Assembly (NCBI RefSeq): GCF_000364225.2
Contig: NZ_AQFT02000001.1
Coordinates: forward strand, 4,359,501-4,423,500
Direction of reading: 5' to 3'
Length of the DNA stretch: 64,000 nt
DNA from: Eubacterium plexicaudatum ASF492
Lineage (GTDB): Bacteria; Bacillota; Clostridia; Lachnospirales; Lachnospiraceae
Shown here piece after piece: positions 61,288 through 64,000 of the stretch. The notes below the pieces were generated by a model. That model was given only the letters and a program-made list of their open reading frames with translations. It made no database searches and was not told the origin of the DNA. How positions within the stretch are numbered: the first letter of the stretch is position 1; each line of letters begins with the position of its first letter. A program made the translations under genes and the position numbers.

Positions 61288-61608
61288 TCATATGAATTTG
61301 ATATTTTGATACTGTAGCATCATCCTAAATATGTTATATAGTGAGGGATCATTATAGGCTCCCAAAGTAGAAACAAATTCCCTCTGGTTGTTGTTGCATC
61401 CCATAAGGGAAAATTGGCTGATCTCTCCATCAGGGAGAAGTTCAATGCTTATATATCCAGATTGATAATTATCAAAAGACCAGTCAAATTTGTATAGAGT
61501 TTTATTTTCGGACAACTTTTCTGATCCATTGTATGTGTAGTTGAAAAGGTTTTGGTTCTGCATGATTTTTTTACCGGTACCAGCAGAGCCAGTTAATCGT
61601 TTTGGCAC
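61288..61608 (-). CDS. Hypothetical protein
   Basis: A 106-residue soluble protein, aromatic-rich (LFNYTYNGSEKL, LYKFDWSFDNYQSGYISIELLPDG), looking like a beta-sandwich. No family is recognised. It lies 22 bp from the toxin-antitoxin pair and 13 bp from the HTH gene on the same strand, so the three may be co-transcribed. The true start may be the internal ATG giving MQNQNLFNY. Confidence 0.55.
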   Translation of the reverse strand: MPKRLTGSAGTGKKIMQNQNLFNYTYNGSEKLSENKTLYKFDWSFDNYQSGYISIELLPDGEISQFSLMGCNNNQREFVSTLGAYNDPSLYNIFRMMLQYQNIKFI

Positions 61609-61621
61609 AATTATTCTCCTT

Positions 61622-61981
61622 TCATATCTGGTTTTGGTTTTCGGTAGGTTTGTTCATTTCGGAAAAAGACTTAACCGATTTAGTATGTTCAGAGAAAGGT
61701 TCAACTGTTTTGGCATATTCAGAGAATGGCTTGGTTGGTTCGGCATATCCAGAAAAAGGTTTTGTTTCCATTGAATTAGTGTTGGGGATATGCTCCATGA
61801 TATCGCCAGGCTGGCAATTAAAAGCCGTGCATATACGGTCTAAAACTTTGGGGGAGATTCCATCGCCCTTTCCCATAGCAGCTATTGTTGTTGGAGAAGC
61901 CTTTATTAGTATACGGAAGTTTTCTTTTGTCATTTTCTTGTCGATAAGTATTTTCCATAATTTATCATAAGAAAAAGCCAT
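61622..61981 (-). CDS. XRE-family regulator with C-terminal repeats
   Basis: The 119-residue protein has a small HTH (SYDKLWKILIDKKMTKENFRILIKASPTTIAAMGKG) close to that of the 19954-20154 protein. Behind it lie four degenerate repeats of about 10 residues around KPFSxYA (KPFSGYAEPT, KPFSEYAKTV, EPFSEHTKSV, KSFSEMNKPT). The repeats are hydrophilic and of unknown purpose. It faces two TCTA...TAGA palindromes that overlap the divergent promoter. Confidence 0.8.
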   Translation of the reverse strand: MAFSYDKLWKILIDKKMTKENFRILIKASPTTIAAMGKGDGISPKVLDRICTAFNCQPGDIMEHIPNTNSMETKPFSGYAEPTKPFSEYAKTVEPFSEHTKSVKSFSEMNKPTENQNQI

Positions 61982-62162
61982 TTGTTCATCCTCCTTTCTA
62001 GGTTTTTACTTATTATAACTCGTATTTCTTTATAATGCAATAATAAATCTACAAAATTATATAGAAATCTATAAAAAGTATTGACATATTCTACACAATA
62101 ATATAGAATAATTACATAAAGATAAAGAAATAGCGCAGATGATAAGGAAAGGAGAGATTTAT
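61982..62162. promoter_or_regulatory. Divergent promoters with TCTA-N-TAGA operators
   Basis: Rightward: TTGACA (62081-62086), 17 bp, TAGAAT (62104-62109). Leftward: TTGCAT (62040-62035), 17 bp, TATAAT (62017-62012). Inverted repeats at 62048-62065 (TCTACAAAATTATATAGA) and 62088-62109 (ATTCTAC...TAGAAT) overlap the rightward promoter. They are likely operators of the HTH protein. Confidence 0.7.
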
Positions 62163-62594
62163 ATGAAAGACATTAACACAGTTCGTAAAGCAGTTGCAAC
62201 AATGGCAAATCAGCTTCATAAGCTCGGATATTCATTATCCCAGGCATTCAAGACAGCATGGAAGCGTGTCAAAAATTCCATGAAATGCAGAGTAACCGGT
62301 GTCACTTATGAGAACAGGCAGCAGTTGTTACAGTTCATAGCCAGTAGAAAACATGAAGAACTGACAGTTTACCTGCGTAGGGACAGGGCAAATACGTTTG
62401 ATAAGGATGCAGTTGCCGTAGTGGTCGGGATCAGCAATGTAGGGTATGCCCACCTCGGATATCTGCCAAAGGGATTGTCACAGAGCCTTGCCAAAGTAAT
62501 AGATAAGGGCATAGGACTGCAGGCAGATGTAAAGGTAATCGGCGGATATGGCTATAAGGAAACGTTCGGTGCGCTGGTGAACATTGCAGTATAG
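62163..62594 (+). CDS. HIRAN-domain protein
   Basis: The 143-residue protein starts at ATG 62163 after GGAAAGGAGAG. Residues 40-140 match the HIRAN domain (CRVTGVTYENRQQLLQFI, LRRDRANTFDKDAVAVVV, VGYAHLGYLPKGLSQSLA), which binds single-stranded 3' DNA ends in eukaryotic remodelers and is found alone in mobile elements of Firmicutes. It is controlled by the HTH-regulated promoter at 62081. Confidence 0.85.
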   Translation: MKDINTVRKAVATMANQLHKLGYSLSQAFKTAWKRVKNSMKCRVTGVTYENRQQLLQFIASRKHEELTVYLRRDRANTFDKDAVAVVVGISNVGYAHLGYLPKGLSQSLAKVIDKGIGLQADVKVIGGYGYKETFGALVNIAV

Positions 62595-62602
62595 GAGGCC
62601 GT

Positions 62603-62773
62603 ATGACTCAGGAAGAATTAAAAGCGATGGTGGATGCAGAGGCGGAGCGCCTTGGGATAGGCAGCAGTGCATTCATGGAACGGCACAGGGAGATCATGGA
62701 GCTGGCTGACCAGATTCAGCAGCAGAATGAAAAATGCCCCTGCCAGAGTACCAGTCCGGCAGAGGCAGAGTAA
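62603..62773 (+). CDS. Small hypothetical protein
   Basis: A 56-residue helical protein from ATG 62603 after TAGGAGGCCGT (MTQEELKAMVDAEAERLG...). The tail has CPCQ. It is in operon with the HIRAN gene. No family is recognised. Confidence 0.55.
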   Translation: MTQEELKAMVDAEAERLGIGSSAFMERHREIMELADQIQQQNEKCPCQSTSPAEAE

Positions 62774-62869
62774 CCCGTCAACTTGTCAAATTAGCAATCA
62801 GGGTACGCAGGCAGTATAGCACGACTGCTGCCCTTTGTCAAAAAATTATGAAGATGGAGGAATAGAAAA

Positions 62870-63250
62870 TTGCAGAGCATAGAAATGAAACCGCAAAACG
62901 GAACCGTGGGGATAGGGGAGACTAGCAGAGAGGGCTATATGGAGCTGAACAGGATCCATATAGAGGAAAAGGGAAAGATACGCCGCCTGTATGAAAAGGA
63001 TCTGGTTAGCACACTTTCAGAACTTCGTTACTATCTTGATATTGACATACCTGAAAGCGTACAGGAGCAGAAAAAATATGGGGAACTTGAGGAATTTCTG
63101 GATGGCGGGAAATATCCCTTTAAAACCAGGGACAGGATTCTCTGCATTGCAAACGAGTATGGCGTTGCAGCAGAGGAGAGCGGTTTCCGGAGAGGGTTTC
63201 AGACGGCTATGAGGCTCTGCATGGAAGGAATGAGAGGGGGTGTCTGCTGA
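62870..63250 (+). CDS. Small hypothetical protein, related to next gene
   Basis: A 126-residue helical protein (TTG start 62870, after GATGGAGGAATAG). Its C-terminus ESGFRRGFQTAMRLCMEGM closely matches the C-terminus of the 63465-63785 product, so the two are diverged paralogues. It may start further in, at the ATG giving MELNRIHIEE. The function is unknown. Confidence 0.6.
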   Translation: MQSIEMKPQNGTVGIGETSREGYMELNRIHIEEKGKIRRLYEKDLVSTLSELRYYLDIDIPESVQEQKKYGELEEFLDGGKYPFKTRDRILCIANEYGVAAEESGFRRGFQTAMRLCMEGMRGGVC

Positions 63251-63464
63251 TAGGCGCTCTTTAGGAAAAAGGGCTGGTAGCAGTGCAGGACAGGGTTGTA
63301 AAATGCGGTATGTCTTGCGGAAATGATATTTAAAGCAGCTTATACAGGGCAGACAGATGTGTCCGCAGCCGGTTCCGCATGTGAAGTTCTGTGGAATATC
63401 TTAACGGAAGATGGGATATGGCTGTCAGCCGGAACAGATAAAAAATACGAAGGGGGGTGTGTGT

Positions 63465-63785
63465 ATGGGAACGTATTCAGAAGAATATACAAGGCCAGTC
63501 ATGGAGATGGAACTGTTGGAGAGAAAGCGGCTGGAAACAACGGAAGCCAGTCTTTTGACAGAACTGTACAGGGGAATGCTTGAATGCGGCGCTGTCAGGG
63601 ACACGGCTGCAGAAATGGAGGCTGGTATTAGATTAAAAGAAGCTGTGCAGGCAAACTGTCCGGCTGATGAAATTATGGATCTGGCTGCCGGATGCAGCGT
63701 GGCAGGAAAAGAAGCGGGATTTAAAATCGGATTCCAGGCAGCAACAAAACTCTGGATGGAGGGCATGAAAGGAACAGGGAGCTGA
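63465..63785 (+). CDS. Small hypothetical protein, paralogue of preceding
   Basis: A 106-residue protein from ATG 63465 after GGGGGGTGTGTGT. It is helical, ending KEAGFKIGFQAATKLWMEGM. Its stop overlaps the next start (TGATG). The tandem paralogues suggest a local duplication. Confidence 0.6.
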   Translation: MGTYSEEYTRPVMEMELLERKRLETTEASLLTELYRGMLECGAVRDTAAEMEAGIRLKEAVQANCPADEIMDLAAGCSVAGKEAGFKIGFQAATKLWMEGMKGTGS

Positions 63786-64000
63786 TGGGTAATAAATGGT
63801 ACATGACAGCAGAAGACATTGCCGCCGACCTGGGAATTGATGAAAAGGAGGCCGGGAGGCTGCTCCGGAACCTGGGCGAAAGGATTAAACGGAAGGGCGG
63901 ATGTTATATAGCTGGCAGGGTTCCGGTGTCATATTACCAGAAGATGAAAGATACGGATTTCATGTCTCCGGACGGGATGGAGGCGGACTGCTGCCCTTTG
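63785..64000 (+). CDS. HTH-type protein, cut by window edge
   Basis: ATG 63785 opens WYMTAEDIAADLGIDEKEAGRLLRNLGERIKRKGGCYIAGRVP, an HTH of the excisionase/small regulator type, running off the window after 72 codons. It is coupled to the previous gene. DNA binding is inferred. Confidence 0.6.
   Translation, partial: MGNKWYMTAEDIAADLGIDEKEAGRLLRNLGERIKRKGGCYIAGRVPVSYYQKMKDTDFMSPDGMEADCCPL

Noticed and set aside
1..64000. tRNA or rRNA genes as integration sites
   Set aside because: No tRNA-like TTC/anticodon arms with CCA or rRNA segments were recognised by eye; a tRNAscan or Rfam search would settle it.

Overview
The window looks like the chromosome of a gut Clostridia bacterium, most likely a Lachnospiraceae. 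This rests on the DUF6483 gene, the style of the guaA gene, strong AGGAGG ribosome sites, PcfJ/PcfK, and Tn916-type integrase and Xis-like proteins. It is almost entirely accessory DNA. The only clear housekeeping gene is guaA at 4694-6235.

Layout. 1-3400 is a pile of insertion sequences: an IS110 transposase cut by the window edge, an IS200 tnpA element with terminal hairpins, and a 5'-truncated DDE transposase. 3556-6235 holds DUF6483, two abutting ~160-bp palindromes and guaA. 6357-6709 looks like a type I toxin-antitoxin locus. 7606-48338 is the early half of a prophage or phage-like integrative element: integrase, nuclease, divergent repressor/Cro, small early genes, a SbcD-SbcC recombination nuclease, replisome organizer and DnaC-type loader, methyltransferases, PcfK/PcfJ, RecU, a beta clamp, an AAA ATPase, a symporter/PAPS-reductase/ParB cassette, and finally the terminase small subunit and a truncated large subunit. 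No capsid or tail genes follow, so the element is deleted at its 3' side. 48705-57621 is a second accessory patch: Xis-like gene, a DGR-type variable protein, a DNA-binding protein beside four palindromic repeats, sigma-like regulators, HNH-like and antirepressor genes, and a SEC-C gene split by an IS4 element. 57628-60664 is an NLR-like putative defence locus. 60747-64000 holds a toxin-antitoxin pair, HTH regulators, a HIRAN gene and small unknown genes.

Two copies of one four-gene transposon (zinc-ribbon DUF6431, rve transposase, ExeA/TniB-like ATPase, small accessory gene) sit inside genes. Copy 1 (26583-33049) splits the beta clamp, is degenerate and carries a nested IS66 element with an 8-bp duplication. 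Copy 2 (40345-43900) looks intact and splits a PAPS-reductase-like gene. They are in opposite orientation.

Four candidates deserve attention. First, an operon-like run of SSF symporter, PAPS-reductase-like, ParB-like, IbrA-like and IbrB-like genes (38804-46947). Second, an NB-ARC/TPR receptor whose N-terminus carries the same short motif as the C-terminus of the adjacent small membrane protein (58495-60664), which is the architecture of amyloid-signalling NLR systems. Third, a diversity-generating retroelement target with a hairpin after its variable region but no reverse transcriptase in view (49102-50043). Fourth, at least five apparent frameshifts at A-runs, three of them exactly at an in-phase A AAA AAG heptamer. 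These could be assembly errors, decay or programmed slippage, and cannot be told apart from the sequence alone.
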